Positions 25,620 to 34,835 of a stretch of 64,000 bases of DNA are shown here, in pieces (within the stretch, counting starts at the first letter, position 1; the number at the start of each line of letters is the position of its first letter). The notes beneath the pieces are model-generated. The model did not search any database. It was given only the letters and a program-made list of their open reading frames with translations, and was not told the origin of the DNA. Source of the stretch: Butyrivibrio hungatei (lineage in GTDB: Bacteria > Bacillota > Clostridia > Lachnospirales > Lachnospiraceae); contig NZ_FMUR01000016.1 in assembly GCF_900101605.1 (NCBI RefSeq), forward strand, positions 1 to 64,000, written 5' to 3'. A program made the position numbers and the translations under genes.

Positions 25620-26810
25620 ATGGCACAGAAAGTAGTATTAGCGGGCGCGTGTAGAACGGCTATCGGCAAGATGGGTGGAGCACTCAGCAACACACCGGCA
25701 GCAGAGCTTGGTTCTATCGTTATCAAGGAAGCACTTAATCGTGCAGGTGTTAAGCCTGAGCAGGTCGATGAAGTTCTTATGGGTTGCGTTATCCAGGCAG
25801 GTCTTGGACAGAACGTTGCCAGACAGGCTTCAATAAAGGCCGGTCTTCCTATCGAGACTCCTGCAGTAACTCTTAACGTAGTTTGCGGATCAGGTCTTAA
25901 CTGTGTCAATATGGCAGCTGATCTTATCAAGGCAGGAGAGGCTGATATAGTAGTAGCAGGCGGAATGGAGAACATGTCTATGGCTCCTTACGCACTTCCC
26001 AATGCACGTTTCGGATATCGTATGAACAACGGAACAGTTGTAGATACAATGGTAAACGATGCTCTTACAGATGCATTCAATCACTATCACATGATGATAA
26101 CAGCAGAGAATATCTGCGACAGATGGAACCTTTCAAGAGAAGAGCTTGACGCATTCTCAGCTAACTCTCAGCAGAAGTGCGAGAAGGCTATGGCTGAAGG
26201 CAAGTTCAACGACGAGATCGTTCCCGTTCCTGTTAAGGTTAAAAAAGAAATCGTAGACTTCAAGGTTGATGAGGGCCCTCGTGCCGGAACAACTGCTGAG
26301 TCTCTTGCAAAGCTTAAATGCTGCTCAGGTAAGGAAGGCGGACTTGTAACAGCAGGTAACGCTTCAGGTATCAACGACGGTGCTGCAGCTATCGTTGTTA
26401 TGAGCGAAGAGAAGGCTAAAGAGCTCGGAATCAAGCCTATGGCTACATGGGTTGGCGGAGCACTTGCAGGTGTTGAGCCTGAGGTTATGGGTATCGGACC
26501 TGTTGCAGCTACAAACAAAGTTCTTAAGAAGACAGGACTTTCACTTGACAATATCGATCTTATCGAGGCTAACGAGGCATTTGCAGCACAGTCTGTTGCA
26601 GTAGCCAAGGATCTCGGATTCGATATGAACAAGGTTAATGTAAACGGTGGTGCTATCGCACTCGGACATCCTGTTGGAGCTTCAGGATGCCGTATCCTTG
26701 TAACTCTCCTTCACGAGATGGGCAGAAGAGCAGACGCTAAGAAGGGCCTTGCTACTCTTTGCATCGGTGGCGGAATGGGTTGCGCTACAATCGTTGAAAA
26801 GTACGAGTAA
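25620..26810 (+). CDS. thl: Acetyl-CoA C-acetyltransferase (thiolase), butyrate pathway
   Basis: Condenses two acetyl-CoA to acetoacetyl-CoA, the first step to butyryl-CoA. The 396-residue biosynthetic thiolase has the acyl-binding Cys in [12 protein letters not shown] (about residue 88), EANEAFAAQ, the catalytic His in [10 protein letters not shown] and the C-terminal catalytic Cys in CIGGGMGCA. First gene of the thl-crt-hbd-bcd-etfB-etfA cluster; ribosome binding site CGGAGG at 25605-25610. Codon use is biased towards GCT, GTT and CTT, like flagellin, suggesting high expression. A second, similar thiolase is encoded at 36061. The gap before crt (115 bp) carries a hairpin but no T tract. Confidence 0.95.
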   Translation: MAQKVVLAGACRTAIGKMGGALSNTPAAELGSIVIKEALNRAGVKPEQVDEVLMGCVIQAGLGQNVARQASIKAGLPIETPAVTLNVVCGSGLNCVNMAADLIKAGEADIVVAGGMENMSMAPYALPNARFGYRMNNGTVVDTMVNDALTDAFNHYHMMITAENICDRWNLSREELDAFSANSQQKCEKAMAEGKFNDEIVPVPVKVKKEIVDFKVDEGPRAGTTAESLAKLKCCSGKEGGLVTAGNASGINDGAAAIVVMSEEKAKELGIKPMATWVGGALAGVEPEVMGIGPVAATNKVLKKTGLSLDNIDLIEANEAFAAQSVAVAKDLGFDMNKVNVNGGAIALGHPVGASGCRILVTLLHEMGRRADAKKGLATLCIGGGMGCATIVEKYE

Positions 26811-26828
26811 TATAAGAATTCAAACTGA

Positions 26829-26862
26829 AGCGGTCTGCCGCGCTTGCGCTGAGCAGACTGCT
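26829..26862 (+). promoter_or_regulatory. Hairpin in the thl-crt gap
   Basis: GCGGTCTGC pairs with GCAGACTGC (one wobble) around an inner GCG/CGC stem with a CTTG loop. No uridine tract follows, so it is better read as an mRNA stability or processing element than as a terminator. Confidence 0.5.
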
Positions 26863-26925
26863 TTAGCTTGATGACCGCGTATATCACGAAAAAATATAAA
26901 TTGAATATTCAAAGGAGATAAAGAC

Positions 26926-27720
26926 ATGAGTTTTGTAAATTGCGAAGTTAAAGACAAGATCGCTGTTATTACAATCAATCGTCCTGAAGCACTCAATGCA
27001 CTTAACTCACAGGTACTTGATGACCTTAATGCTGCTTTTGACAGCATCGACGTTAATGTTGTAAGAGCTGTTGTTCTTACAGGTGCAGGCGAAAAGTCTT
27101 TTGTTGCAGGTGCTGACATCGGAGAGATGAGCACACTCACAAAGGCTGAGGGTGAAGCTTTCGGTAAGAAAGGTAACGACGTATTCCGTAAGATCGAAGA
27201 GTTCCCGCTTCCTGTTATCGCTGCAGTTAACGGATTCGCTCTTGGCGGCGGATGCGAGATTTCAATGAGCTGTGATATTCGTATCTGCTCAGAGAACGCT
27301 ATGTTTGGTCAGCCTGAGGTTGGTCTCGGAATCACACCCGGATTTGGCGGAACACAGAGACTTGCACGTCTTATCGGTGCAGGAATGGCTAAGCAGCTTA
27401 TCTACACAGCACGTAACATCAAGGCAGACGAGGCTTACAGAATCGGACTTGTTAATGCCGTATATCCTCAGGAAGAGCTCCTTGCAGCTGCTGAGAAGAT
27501 GGCATCACAGATCGCTGCAAATGCACCTATCGCTGTTCGTGCTTGCAAGAAGGCTATCAACGATGGACTTCAGACAGACATTGATGCTGCACTTGTAATC
27601 GAAGAGAAGCTCTTTGGCTCTTGCTTCGAGACAGAGGATCAGAAAGAGGGTATGGCGAACTTCCTCAGAAAGAAAGACGATCCGAAGAAAGTTAAAGTTG
27701 TAGATTTTAAAAATGCTTGA
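26926..27720 (+). CDS. crt: 3-hydroxybutyryl-CoA dehydratase (crotonase)
   Basis: 264 residues of the enoyl-CoA hydratase family. It converts 3-hydroxybutyryl-CoA to crotonyl-CoA. Oxyanion-hole segments are VAGADIGEMSTLT and NGFALGGGCEISMSCD; the catalytic Glu is in FGQPEVGLGITPGFGGTQRL. Size and motifs fit clostridial Crt. The ribosome binding site is AAAGGAG at 26910-26916. It is the second gene of the butyrate cluster, and the gap to hbd (194 bp) contains three hairpins. Confidence 0.95.
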   Translation: MSFVNCEVKDKIAVITINRPEALNALNSQVLDDLNAAFDSIDVNVVRAVVLTGAGEKSFVAGADIGEMSTLTKAEGEAFGKKGNDVFRKIEEFPLPVIAAVNGFALGGGCEISMSCDIRICSENAMFGQPEVGLGITPGFGGTQRLARLIGAGMAKQLIYTARNIKADEAYRIGLVNAVYPQEELLAAAEKMASQIAANAPIAVRACKKAINDGLQTDIDAALVIEEKLFGSCFETEDQKEGMANFLRKKDDPKKVKVVDFKNA

Positions 27721-27733
27721 CTAGGGATTCAAA

Positions 27734-27771
27734 GTTCTGAAGTGTTTTGCTTGCAAAATACACTTCAGAAC
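27734..27771 (+). promoter_or_regulatory. Long hairpin in the crt-hbd gap
   Basis: GTTCTGAAGTGT pairs with ACACTTCAGAAC (12 bp), then after a single T bulge TTTT pairs with AAAA over a GCTTGC loop. No T tract follows; read-through to hbd is expected. Confidence 0.55.
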
Positions 27772-27790
27772 CTTGAAGACCGGCATTTTT

Positions 27791-27862
27791 ATGAGGAAGA
27801 AGTGCGTTAGCACGGATTCCGAATAAAAATAGCATGACGGGAGCGTAAGCGGAGTCATGCGT
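27791..27862 (+). repeat. Two element-B hairpins with purine internal loops
   Basis: First hairpin: GGAA/TTCC outer stem, GAA facing GGA, inner GTGC(GTTA)GCAC. Second: GCATGAC/GTCATGC outer stem, GGGA facing GGA, inner GC(GTAA)GC. Both have an outer stem, a purine-rich internal loop able to form G-A pairs, and a short capped inner stem. The same layout recurs at 28831 and 42440. Confidence 0.5.
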
Positions 27863-27914
27863 AGGCATGCATATGCACATAAACATAATATTTTATATAT
27901 AGGAGGATTTTATA

Positions 27915-28787
27915 ATGAAAGTAGCTGTTATTGGCGCAGGTACAATGGGCTCAGGAATTGCTCAGACATTTGCTCAGGCAGAGAGCGTAGAGAAAGTATA
28001 TCTTTGCGATATCAAGACTGAGTTTGCAGAGGGCGGATTTGCTAAGATCAAGAAGGGACTTGATAAGCAGGTTGCTAAGGGAAAGAAGACTCAGGAAGAG
28101 GCTGATAAGATCACAGGAAAGATTCAGACAGGTCTTAATGACATCTGTGCTGACGCAGATCTTGTAGTAGAGGCTGCTCTTGAGGTTATGGATATTAAGA
28201 AGAACCTCTTCAAAGAGCTTCAGGATAACATCGTTAAGAATCCTGATTGCATCTTTGCATCAAACACATCATCTCTTTCAATCACAGAGATCGGATCGGG
28301 ACTTGCAAAGCCTATCATCGGTATGCACTTCTTCAATCCCGCTCCTGTTATGAAGCTTGTTGAAGTTATCCAGGGTGCAAACACACCTGCAGATATGGTT
28401 GACAAGATCAAGAAGATTTCTGAGGATCTTGGAAAGACTCCCGTACAGGTTAACGAGGCAGCAGGATTCGTTGTTAACAGAATCCTTGTTCCTATGATCA
28501 ACGAAGGTATCTTCGTATATTCAGAAGGCGTTTCAGATATCCAGGGTATCGACACAGCTATGAAGCTTGGATGTAACCATCCTATGGGACCCCTTGAGCT
28601 CGGTGACTACATCGGACTTGATATCGTTCTTGCTATCATGGATGTTCTTTACTCAGAGACAGGTGATTCTAAGTATCGTGCTTGCCCTCTTCTTCGTAAG
28701 ATGGTTCGTGGTAAGCAGCTCGGTGTTAAGACAGGAATCGGCTTCTACAATTACGCAGACGGAAACAAGGTTCCTACTGATAAATAA
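27915..28787 (+). CDS. hbd: 3-hydroxybutyryl-CoA dehydrogenase
   Basis: 290 residues; reduces acetoacetyl-CoA to (S)-3-hydroxybutyryl-CoA. The N-terminal Rossmann motif [14 protein letters not shown] binds NAD(H). [14 protein letters not shown] and the catalytic [15 protein letters not shown] (His with the following Asn-Pro) are present, and the C-terminal domain carries the usual [14 protein letters not shown]. The length is normal. The ribosome binding site is AGGAGG at 27901-27906. The stop codon lies inside the outer stem of an element-A hairpin. Confidence 0.95.
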   Translation: MKVAVIGAGTMGSGIAQTFAQAESVEKVYLCDIKTEFAEGGFAKIKKGLDKQVAKGKKTQEEADKITGKIQTGLNDICADADLVVEAALEVMDIKKNLFKELQDNIVKNPDCIFASNTSSLSITEIGSGLAKPIIGMHFFNPAPVMKLVEVIQGANTPADMVDKIKKISEDLGKTPVQVNEAAGFVVNRILVPMINEGIFVYSEGVSDIQGIDTAMKLGCNHPMGPLELGDYIGLDIVLAIMDVLYSETGDSKYRACPLLRKMVRGKQLGVKTGIGFYNYADGNKVPTDK

Positions 28788-28925
28788 TAATCACTTGCTG
28801 AGGTCTTTTCGAAGCTAGTGAGTATTATTGTTCCGGCGAGTGCTTTAGCACGAGAGCGGAACCTCTGCTTTTTAAGTATGAGAGCAGAACCTCTGCTTTT
28901 GTACGCACGAGAGCAGAACCTCATT
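28784..28925 (+). repeat. Composite structured element in the hbd-bcd gap (element A, element B, tandem 28-29-bp units)
   Basis: Element A: TCACT (28791-28795) with AGTGA (28817-28821), flanked by AATAAT/ATTATT, with inner GCT/AGC and GA/GA. Element B at 28831-28862: TTCCG/CGGAA outer stem, GCGA facing GAGAG, inner GTGC(TTTA)GCAC. Then three tandem copies of a 28-29-bp unit, GAGAGCRGAACCTC with TGCTTTT, starting at 28852, 28880 and 28909, which can form alternative TCTGC/GCAGA hairpins. None is followed by an uninterrupted U tract, and bcd starts 47 bp further on. Confidence 0.55.
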
Positions 28926-28971
28926 ATGAAAAATAATTATTATTTAAAGAAAAAATTTGGAGGAAATTATA

Positions 28972-30132
28972 ATGGATTTTCAGCTTGATCAGCAACATGA
29001 AATGGCGAGAGCTCTTTTCAAAGAATTCGCAGAAAAAGAAGTTAAGCCACATGCAATAGACGTTGATGAGACAGAGGAATTCCCTATCGAAACTGTAAAG
29101 AAAATGCAGAAATTCGGTTTCATGGGTATTCCGATTCCCAAGGAATACGGCGGACAGGGATGTGACCCTCTTACATACGCTATGTGTGTAGAGGAGCTTG
29201 CTAAGGTATGCGGTACTACAGCAGTTATCGTATCAGCTCACACATCACTTTGCTGTGATCCTATCATGACATATGGTACAGAAGAGCAGAAGCAGAAGTA
29301 CCTTGTTCCCCTTGCAAAGGGCGAGAAGCTCGGTGCTTTCGGTCTTACAGAGCCCATGGCAGGAACAGACGCTCAGGGTGTTCAGACTAAGGCTGTTCTT
29401 TCAGAAGACGGTAAAGAGTGGATCCTTAACGGTTCTAAGTGCTTTATCACAAACGGTGAGGTTGCTGATGTTTACATCATCATCGCTTACACAGATATCG
29501 TAGAAGATAAGAAGGGAAGAAAGCAGAAGAAGTTCTCAGCGTTCATCGTTGAGAAGGGAACTCCCGGATTCACATTCGGAACAAAGGAGAACAAGATGGG
29601 TATCCGTGGTTCTTCTACATACGAGCTTATCTTCCAGGATTGCCATATTCCTGCAGAGAACCTTCTCGGTGCTCGCGGAAAAGGCTTCAATATCGCAATG
29701 CACACTCTTGACGGCGGACGTATCGGTATCGCTGCTCAGGCTCTTGGTATTGCTGAAGGCGCACTTGACAGAACTGTTGAGTACGTTAAGGAGAGAAAGC
29801 AGTTCGGAAGATCAATCGGCGCTTTCCAGAACACACAGTTCCAGCTTGCTAACATGGCTACACAGTGTGAAGCTGCAAGGCTTCTTGTATATCAGGCTGC
29901 TGATGCAAAGAAGAATCAGGCATACTACGGCGTAGAAGCTGCTAAGGCTAAGCTTTTCGCTGCAGAAGTTGCTATGGATGTTACAACAAAGGCTGTACAG
30001 CTTCACGGTGGTTACGGATACATCAGAGAGTACGAAGTAGAGCGCATGATGCGTGATGCTAAGATCACAGAGATCTACGAAGGAACATCAGAAGTTCAGA
30101 GAATGGTTATCTCTGGCGCACTTTTGAAGTAA
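28972..30132 (+). CDS. bcd: Butyryl-CoA dehydrogenase
   Basis: 386 residues of the acyl-CoA dehydrogenase family; reduces crotonyl-CoA to butyryl-CoA, working with EtfAB, which in clostridia bifurcates electrons from NADH to crotonyl-CoA and ferredoxin. Visible motifs: [20 protein letters not shown] (flavin and substrate site), [20 protein letters not shown], and the C-terminal [13 protein letters not shown] with the catalytic Glu. I chose ATG 28972 because GGAGG at 28959-28963 lies correctly upstream; the in-frame TTG at 28957 overlaps that site. Confidence 0.95.
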   Translation: MDFQLDQQHEMARALFKEFAEKEVKPHAIDVDETEEFPIETVKKMQKFGFMGIPIPKEYGGQGCDPLTYAMCVEELAKVCGTTAVIVSAHTSLCCDPIMTYGTEEQKQKYLVPLAKGEKLGAFGLTEPMAGTDAQGVQTKAVLSEDGKEWILNGSKCFITNGEVADVYIIIAYTDIVEDKKGRKQKKFSAFIVEKGTPGFTFGTKENKMGIRGSSTYELIFQDCHIPAENLLGARGKGFNIAMHTLDGGRIGIAAQALGIAEGALDRTVEYVKERKQFGRSIGAFQNTQFQLANMATQCEAARLLVYQAADAKKNQAYYGVEAAKAKLFAAEVAMDVTTKAVQLHGGYGYIREYEVERMMRDAKITEIYEGTSEVQRMVISGALLK

Positions 30133-30176
30133 TCACTTACATGGTATTGTGACAAAATAAATAAGGAGAAAAAATA

Positions 30177-30968
30177 ATGAAAATTGTAGTTTGCGTTAAG
30201 CAGGTTCCCGATACAAAGGGCGGCGTTAAATTCAAACCCGATGGAACATTGGATAGAGGTGCTATGCTTGCAATCATGAACCCTGATGATAAGGCAGGAC
30301 TTGAAGCAGCACTTAGATTAAAAGATCAGTACGGCGCAGAGGTTACAGTTCTTACAATGGGACTTCCTAAGGCTGAGGCTGTACTTAGAGAAGCATTTGC
30401 TATGGGCGCTGACAAGGGAATCCTTGTAACAGACAGAGTACTCGGCGGTGCTGACACATGGGCAACATCTTCAACTATCGCAGGTGCTATCAGAAACCTT
30501 GAGTATGATCTCATCATCACAGGCCGTCAGGCTATCGATGGAGATACAGCTCAGGTTGGACCTCAGATCTCTGAGCACCTTAACCTTCCTGTTATCTCTT
30601 ACGCAGAAGAGATCAAAGTTGATGAGAAGGCTAAGACTGTAGAAGTTAAGAGACAGTTCGAAGACAGATATCACATTGTAAAGGCTAAGATGCCTTGCCT
30701 TGTAACTGCTCTTTCAGAGCTCAACGAGCCCAGATATATGACTCCCGGCGGAATTTTCGATGCTTTCGAGAAGGAAGTTACAGTTTGGGGCAGAGCAGAT
30801 CTTAAGGACGTTGATGATTCTAACCTTGGACTTAAGGGATCACCTACACAGATTGCAAAGGCTTCTGACAAGGTTAAGAAGGGTCAGGGAGAGAAGGTTG
30901 TTCTTGACTCTGCTGATGAAGCAGTTGAATATCTGATGGGTAAGCTTGTAGAGAAGCATATCGTTTAA
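30177..30968 (+). CDS. etfB: Electron transfer flavoprotein beta subunit
   Basis: 263 residues. Begins MKIVVCVKQVPDTKGGVKF, the EtfB signature, with MGADKGILVTDRVLGGADTW and the conserved TGRQAIDGDTAQVGP. Partners with EtfA (next gene, 25 bp on) and Bcd. In the bifurcating complexes known from clostridia, EtfB holds one of the two FADs; whether this pair bifurcates cannot be read directly, but the operon context strongly suggests it. Ribosome binding site AAGGAG at 30162-30167. Confidence 0.95.
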   Translation: MKIVVCVKQVPDTKGGVKFKPDGTLDRGAMLAIMNPDDKAGLEAALRLKDQYGAEVTVLTMGLPKAEAVLREAFAMGADKGILVTDRVLGGADTWATSSTIAGAIRNLEYDLIITGRQAIDGDTAQVGPQISEHLNLPVISYAEEIKVDEKAKTVEVKRQFEDRYHIVKAKMPCLVTALSELNEPRYMTPGGIFDAFEKEVTVWGRADLKDVDDSNLGLKGSPTQIAKASDKVKKGQGEKVVLDSADEAVEYLMGKLVEKHIV

Positions 30969-30993
30969 TTAACATAGGAAAAGGAGAAGCGTC

Positions 30994-32040
30994 ATGTCTT
31001 TAGAAGAATATAAAGGTGTATTTATCTTTGCTCAGCAGGTTGACAATGAAATTTCAAGCATTGCACTCGAGCTTCTGGGCAAAGCAAAGAATCTTGCAGA
31101 AGATCTTGATGAGAAGAAAGTTACTGCAGTATTACTTGGAAGCGAGGTTAAAGGTCTTGTTGACGAGCTCGCACAGTATGGTGCAGATAGAGTAATCGTA
31201 GTTGATGATCCTGCACTCAAGGATTACAGAACAGAGCCTTACACACATGCTCTTGCATCTGTTATCAATGAGTACAAGCCTGAGATCCTCCTTGTTGGTG
31301 CTACAGCAATCGGTAGAGATCTTGGCCCCAGAGTATCATCAAGAGTACATACAGGACTTACAGCTGACTGTACAAGTCTTGAGATCGGTGATTTCCCGAT
31401 CAACCCTGTTGCAGGTCAGGAGCAGAAGCACAAGCAGCTTCTTATGACTCGTCCTGCATTCGGCGGAAACACAATCGCTACAATCGCATGCCCTGACTTC
31501 CGTCCTCAGATGGCTACTGTACGTCCCGGTGTTATGCAGAAGATTGATCCTATCAAGGGTGCTAAGGCAGAAGTTGTTGAATTCAATCCCGGATTCGAAG
31601 AGAACAACTGCTACACAGAGATCGTTAAGATCGTAAAGGAAGCTACAAGCGTAGCTGACATCCAGGCTGCTAAGATCCTCGTATCAGGTGGTCGTGGAGT
31701 TGGTTCTGCAGAGAACTTCAAGCTTCTTGATGATCTTGCAGAAGTTCTTAACGGAACAGTATCATGCTCACGTGCCGTTGTAGATTCAGGCTGGAAGCCC
31801 AAGGATCTTCAGGTAGGACAGACAGGTAAGACTGTTCGTCCCGCTCTTTACTTTGCTATCGGTATTTCAGGTGCTATCCAGCACGTAGCAGGTATGGAAG
31901 AGTCAGACATAATCATCGCTATCAACAAAGATGAGAATGCGCCTATCTTTGACGTAGCTGATTACGGTGTAGTAGGAGATCTTAACAAGATCCTTCCTGT
32001 ACTCACAAAGAAGATTAAAGAAGCTCTTGCAGCTAAATAA
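30994..32040 (+). CDS. etfA: Electron transfer flavoprotein alpha subunit
   Basis: 348 residues. The N-terminal domain (about 1-200) resembles EtfB; the C-terminal FAD-binding domain carries LVSGGRGVGSAENFKLLDDL, SRAVVDSGWKPKDLQVGQTG and GISGAIQHVAGMEESDIIIA. It ends the butyrate operon and is followed by a strong terminator. The ribosome binding site is AAGGAG at 30980-30985. Confidence 0.95.
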   Translation: MSLEEYKGVFIFAQQVDNEISSIALELLGKAKNLAEDLDEKKVTAVLLGSEVKGLVDELAQYGADRVIVVDDPALKDYRTEPYTHALASVINEYKPEILLVGATAIGRDLGPRVSSRVHTGLTADCTSLEIGDFPINPVAGQEQKHKQLLMTRPAFGGNTIATIACPDFRPQMATVRPGVMQKIDPIKGAKAEVVEFNPGFEENNCYTEIVKIVKEATSVADIQAAKILVSGGRGVGSAENFKLLDDLAEVLNGTVSCSRAVVDSGWKPKDLQVGQTGKTVRPALYFAIGISGAIQHVAGMEESDIIIAINKDENAPIFDVADYGVVGDLNKILPVLTKKIKEALAAK

Positions 32041-32054
32041 ATAAGTAAAAAGGT

Positions 32055-32093
32055 GCTCCACGAACCCCCTAGGGGGCTTGTGGAGCTTTTTTA
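32055..32093 (+). terminator. Rho-independent terminator of the butyrate operon
   Basis: GCTCCAC (32055-32061) pairs with GTGGAGC (32080-32086), with an inner CCCCC/GGGGG stem, followed by TTTTTT. Confidence 0.92.
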
Positions 32094-32150
32094 TTCTGCT
32101 GTATACTCTTTTATGGTGTTAAAAAAATAACAGTGTTGGAGGATATGGCT

Positions 32151-33161
32151 ATGCATATGGCGGACGCATTGGTTGCTCCGGCAGTTGCCGGAACAATGTA
32201 TGTATTATCTACAGGAGCAGCCGGAGTTTCTGTAAAGAAAGTAAGAGAGGAAAGTGATGAATCCAAGATTCCTGTAATGGGAGTTATGGGAGCATTCGTA
32301 TTTGCTACACAGATGCTCAATTTCACAATCCCCGGTACAGGTTCATCGGGACATCTCTGCGGAGGAATGATGCTCTCAGCGATGCTCGGACCATTCGCCG
32401 GATTTCTTACAATGATAGGAGTGCTTCTTGTTCAGTGCCTGCTATTTGCGGACGGTGGACTTATGGCGCTTGGATGTAATGTCTGGAATATGGCATTCTA
32501 CGGGTGCTTTATCGGATCTCTTTTGATATGGCGTCCCATCATGAAGAAAGGCGCTACGAAAATAAAAATTGCACTTGCATCGATATTTGGATGCGTTCTG
32601 ACGTTGCAGCTGGGAGCATTCTCGGTTACTATAGAGACATTGATATCGGGAATTACGGAGCTTCCTTTTTCAACCTTCGTTGCAACAATGCAGCCTATCC
32701 ACCTTGCAATAGGATTTGTTGAGGGACTTATCACATCAGCGGTTCTTATATTTATACATGAAGCAAGACCTGAACTTCTCTGGGGAATCGGCGAGAGCAC
32801 AGAGAAAAGGGATGCTAAGCTTTCATTTAAGAAAACAATCATTACGATAGCAGTAGCAGCAGCACTTTGCGGCGGCGTTGTTTCACTTTTTGCATCTGCA
32901 TTCCCTGACGGACTTGAGTGGTCCATGGAGCAGGTTGCGGGAACAACAGAGCTTGAAGCTCAGGGACAGGCTTACGAGACAGCGGAAGCAATCCAGGAGA
33001 CAACATCTCTTTTGCCCGATTATGCATTCCCAGACAGCGAAGCGGCAGCGGGAACAAGCTTTTCGGGAATTGTCGGAGCGCTTATCGTTGCGGGACTTTC
33101 AGCAGCTTGCTGCTATGCATTCAGATTCTTTAGAAGAAAGACTGAGACTCAGACAGCTTAA
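32151..33161 (+). CDS. Nickel/cobalt ECF transporter substrate-binding subunit, CbiM/NikM with a fused PDGLE domain
   Basis: 336 residues. In CbiM/NikM the metal is chelated by the free N terminus and His2; starting at ATG 32151 gives MHMADALVAPAVAG, restoring Met1-His2. The GGAGG at 32138-32142 sits 8 bp before it, whereas in-frame ATG 32145 and earlier starts are too near the site or would bury the His. About six membrane segments follow (about 30-215), with GHLCGGMMLSAMLGPFAGF. The C-terminal part (about 225-320) contains FPDGLEW (P252-E256) and a final membrane helix, a fused CbiN/NikN-like PDGLE module. Ni versus Co cannot be decided. A CbiQ-like gene follows, overlapping by one base. 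Confidence 0.9.
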   Translation: MHMADALVAPAVAGTMYVLSTGAAGVSVKKVREESDESKIPVMGVMGAFVFATQMLNFTIPGTGSSGHLCGGMMLSAMLGPFAGFLTMIGVLLVQCLLFADGGLMALGCNVWNMAFYGCFIGSLLIWRPIMKKGATKIKIALASIFGCVLTLQLGAFSVTIETLISGITELPFSTFVATMQPIHLAIGFVEGLITSAVLIFIHEARPELLWGIGESTEKRDAKLSFKKTIITIAVAAALCGGVVSLFASAFPDGLEWSMEQVAGTTELEAQGQAYETAEAIQETTSLLPDYAFPDSEAAAGTSFSGIVGALIVAGLSAACCYAFRFFRRKTETQTA

Positions 33162-33934
33162 TGGACAGTATTGAGAAAAAAATCTTAGAACTGAACAGAC
33201 TACAAGACATTCAGCAGCGTTCTCATTGGATGAATAACCTTCATCCTTTGGGAAAGCTGCTTATTAGCGTTATATACATCTTTTTGGTGACATCTATCGA
33301 CAAGTATGACATCGTTACATTGATACTTATGTCGGTATATGTCATATTTACTTTTATAATCGGCGAACTTTCGGTGAAAGAGGGAATATACCGAATGAGA
33401 CTGATCTTGCCGCTTGTGTTGTTCGTGGGGATATTCAATCCTTTTTTTGACAAGAGCAGTGTGATGGTTGCGGGCTTTGCGGTACGCGGCGGGATAGTGT
33501 CGATGCTCACGCTTGTTATCAAAGGGCTCTACACGGTCTTTGCAGTCTATGCGCTTATTGCGACGACATCTATAGACGATATCTGCTATGCGCTTAGGAG
33601 CATCAAGGTGCCCAAGATAATCGTTATTGTCATAATGCTGATATACAGATATATTGATGTTATGGCGGGCGAAGCGGACAGGATTTATACTGCGTACAGG
33701 TTAAGGGCGCCGGGGCAAAAAGGCATCGAATACAGATCCTGGGGCACTCTGGTTGGCCAGTGGCTTCTTCGCAGCATGGACAAGGCGCAGATCGTATATG
33801 AGAGTATGCTCCTTCGCGGATTTAGGGGCGATTTTATCCCTAAGAAAAAGGGGGTAAAAAAACTTGATGTGATATATCCGCTTGTCTGGGCGACAGTTCT
33901 TTTGCTCATAAGGTTTCATGCGTTTGGTGCATAA
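33161..33934 (+). CDS. ECF transporter transmembrane (T) component, CbiQ-like
   Basis: 257 residues with five to six hydrophobic segments. Its two coupling-helix Ala-Arg-Gly-like motifs are reduced to AYRLRAPGQKG and MLLRGFRGDF, the latter a recognisable EcfT signature. It links the ATPase to the metal-binding subunit. The ATG overlaps the TAA of the preceding gene by one base, so translation is probably coupled. Confidence 0.9.
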   Translation: MDSIEKKILELNRLQDIQQRSHWMNNLHPLGKLLISVIYIFLVTSIDKYDIVTLILMSVYVIFTFIIGELSVKEGIYRMRLILPLVLFVGIFNPFFDKSSVMVAGFAVRGGIVSMLTLVIKGLYTVFAVYALIATTSIDDICYALRSIKVPKIIVIVIMLIYRYIDVMAGEADRIYTAYRLRAPGQKGIEYRSWGTLVGQWLLRSMDKAQIVYESMLLRGFRGDFIPKKKGVKKLDVIYPLVWATVLLLIRFHAFGA

Positions 33935-33977
33935 GCTTTGTGAATATGATGGGTAAAAATGGTTTGAGAGGTGTGTT

Positions 33978-34697
33978 ATGAAAACCGGCGTAAACGGTGA
34001 ACTTCTGAATATAGAGGGGCTGAGCTTTTCATATGAAAAAGACAATGCGGTCTTAAAAGACATTTCTTTTAAGGCAAACTACGGTGAGAGTATCGCGCTT
34101 GTCGGTGCGAACGGAATCGGTAAGTCTACGCTTATGAAGCTGATGGTTGGCTTGTATATGAACTACACGGGTGACATCACCGTTGCGGGACATAAGATGT
34201 GCAAAAAGAATCTCGACCACATAAGGGAGCACATCGGCTATGTTTTTCAGGATTCGGACAGTCAGCTCTTTTTATCAACCGTCGAAGACGATGTGGCATT
34301 CGGTCCTAGAAACTATGGGCTTTCTGAGAAAGAAGTTGAAGAAAGGGTTACAGAGGCTCTTAGGCTTGTAGGAATAGAGCGGCTTAGAAATAATAAGACA
34401 TACAAATTATCGGGTGGTGAGAAAAAACTTTCGGCGATAGCCACGATTCTTTCGATGAAACCGGATATAATAATTATGGATGAACCTTCGATAGCCTTGG
34501 ATCCGAGGAACAGGAAAAATCTTATCAAGGTGCTCACGGGAATCGGCGGGCTTAAAATCATAGCTTCGCACGACCTTGATTTTGTGAGAAATACCTGTGA
34601 GAGAACGATTCTTTTGGACGAGGGAACAATAGTTGCCGACGGAAGAACGGAAGATGTTATCGGAGACGAAAAGCTGTTAGAGGAACATGGACTTTAA
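33978..34697 (+). CDS. ECF transporter ATPase, CbiO-like
   Basis: 239 residues. Walker A GANGIGKSTLMKL, Q-loop in GYVFQDSDSQLF (the CbiO/EcfA pattern with a Gln-Asp-Ser), signature LSGGEKKLSAIA, Walker B IIIMDEPSIALD and the switch His in IASHDLDF. Single ATPase, so probably a homodimer. It completes the M(N)-Q-O metal importer. The start ATG 33978 has GAGAGG at 33965-33970. No terminator is evident in the 138 bp before the next gene. Confidence 0.92.
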   Translation: MKTGVNGELLNIEGLSFSYEKDNAVLKDISFKANYGESIALVGANGIGKSTLMKLMVGLYMNYTGDITVAGHKMCKKNLDHIREHIGYVFQDSDSQLFLSTVEDDVAFGPRNYGLSEKEVEERVTEALRLVGIERLRNNKTYKLSGGEKKLSAIATILSMKPDIIIMDEPSIALDPRNRKNLIKVLTGIGGLKIIASHDLDFVRNTCERTILLDEGTIVADGRTEDVIGDEKLLEEHGL

Positions 34698-34835
34698 TGA
34701 GAAAAAGCGTAAACATTAATGCGTTGAGAGCTTATCATTAAAGTGATAAAATATTAATGATGTAGGTGTATGGTTTACTTCACTTAATGCTAGCAATTCA
34801 AGCGGAAGGTATCATGCATTTTTAGGTGAAAACAT

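Noticed and set aside
27734-27771. Internal terminator of the butyrate operon
   Set aside because: The stem is strong but no U tract follows, and downstream genes lack clear own promoters.
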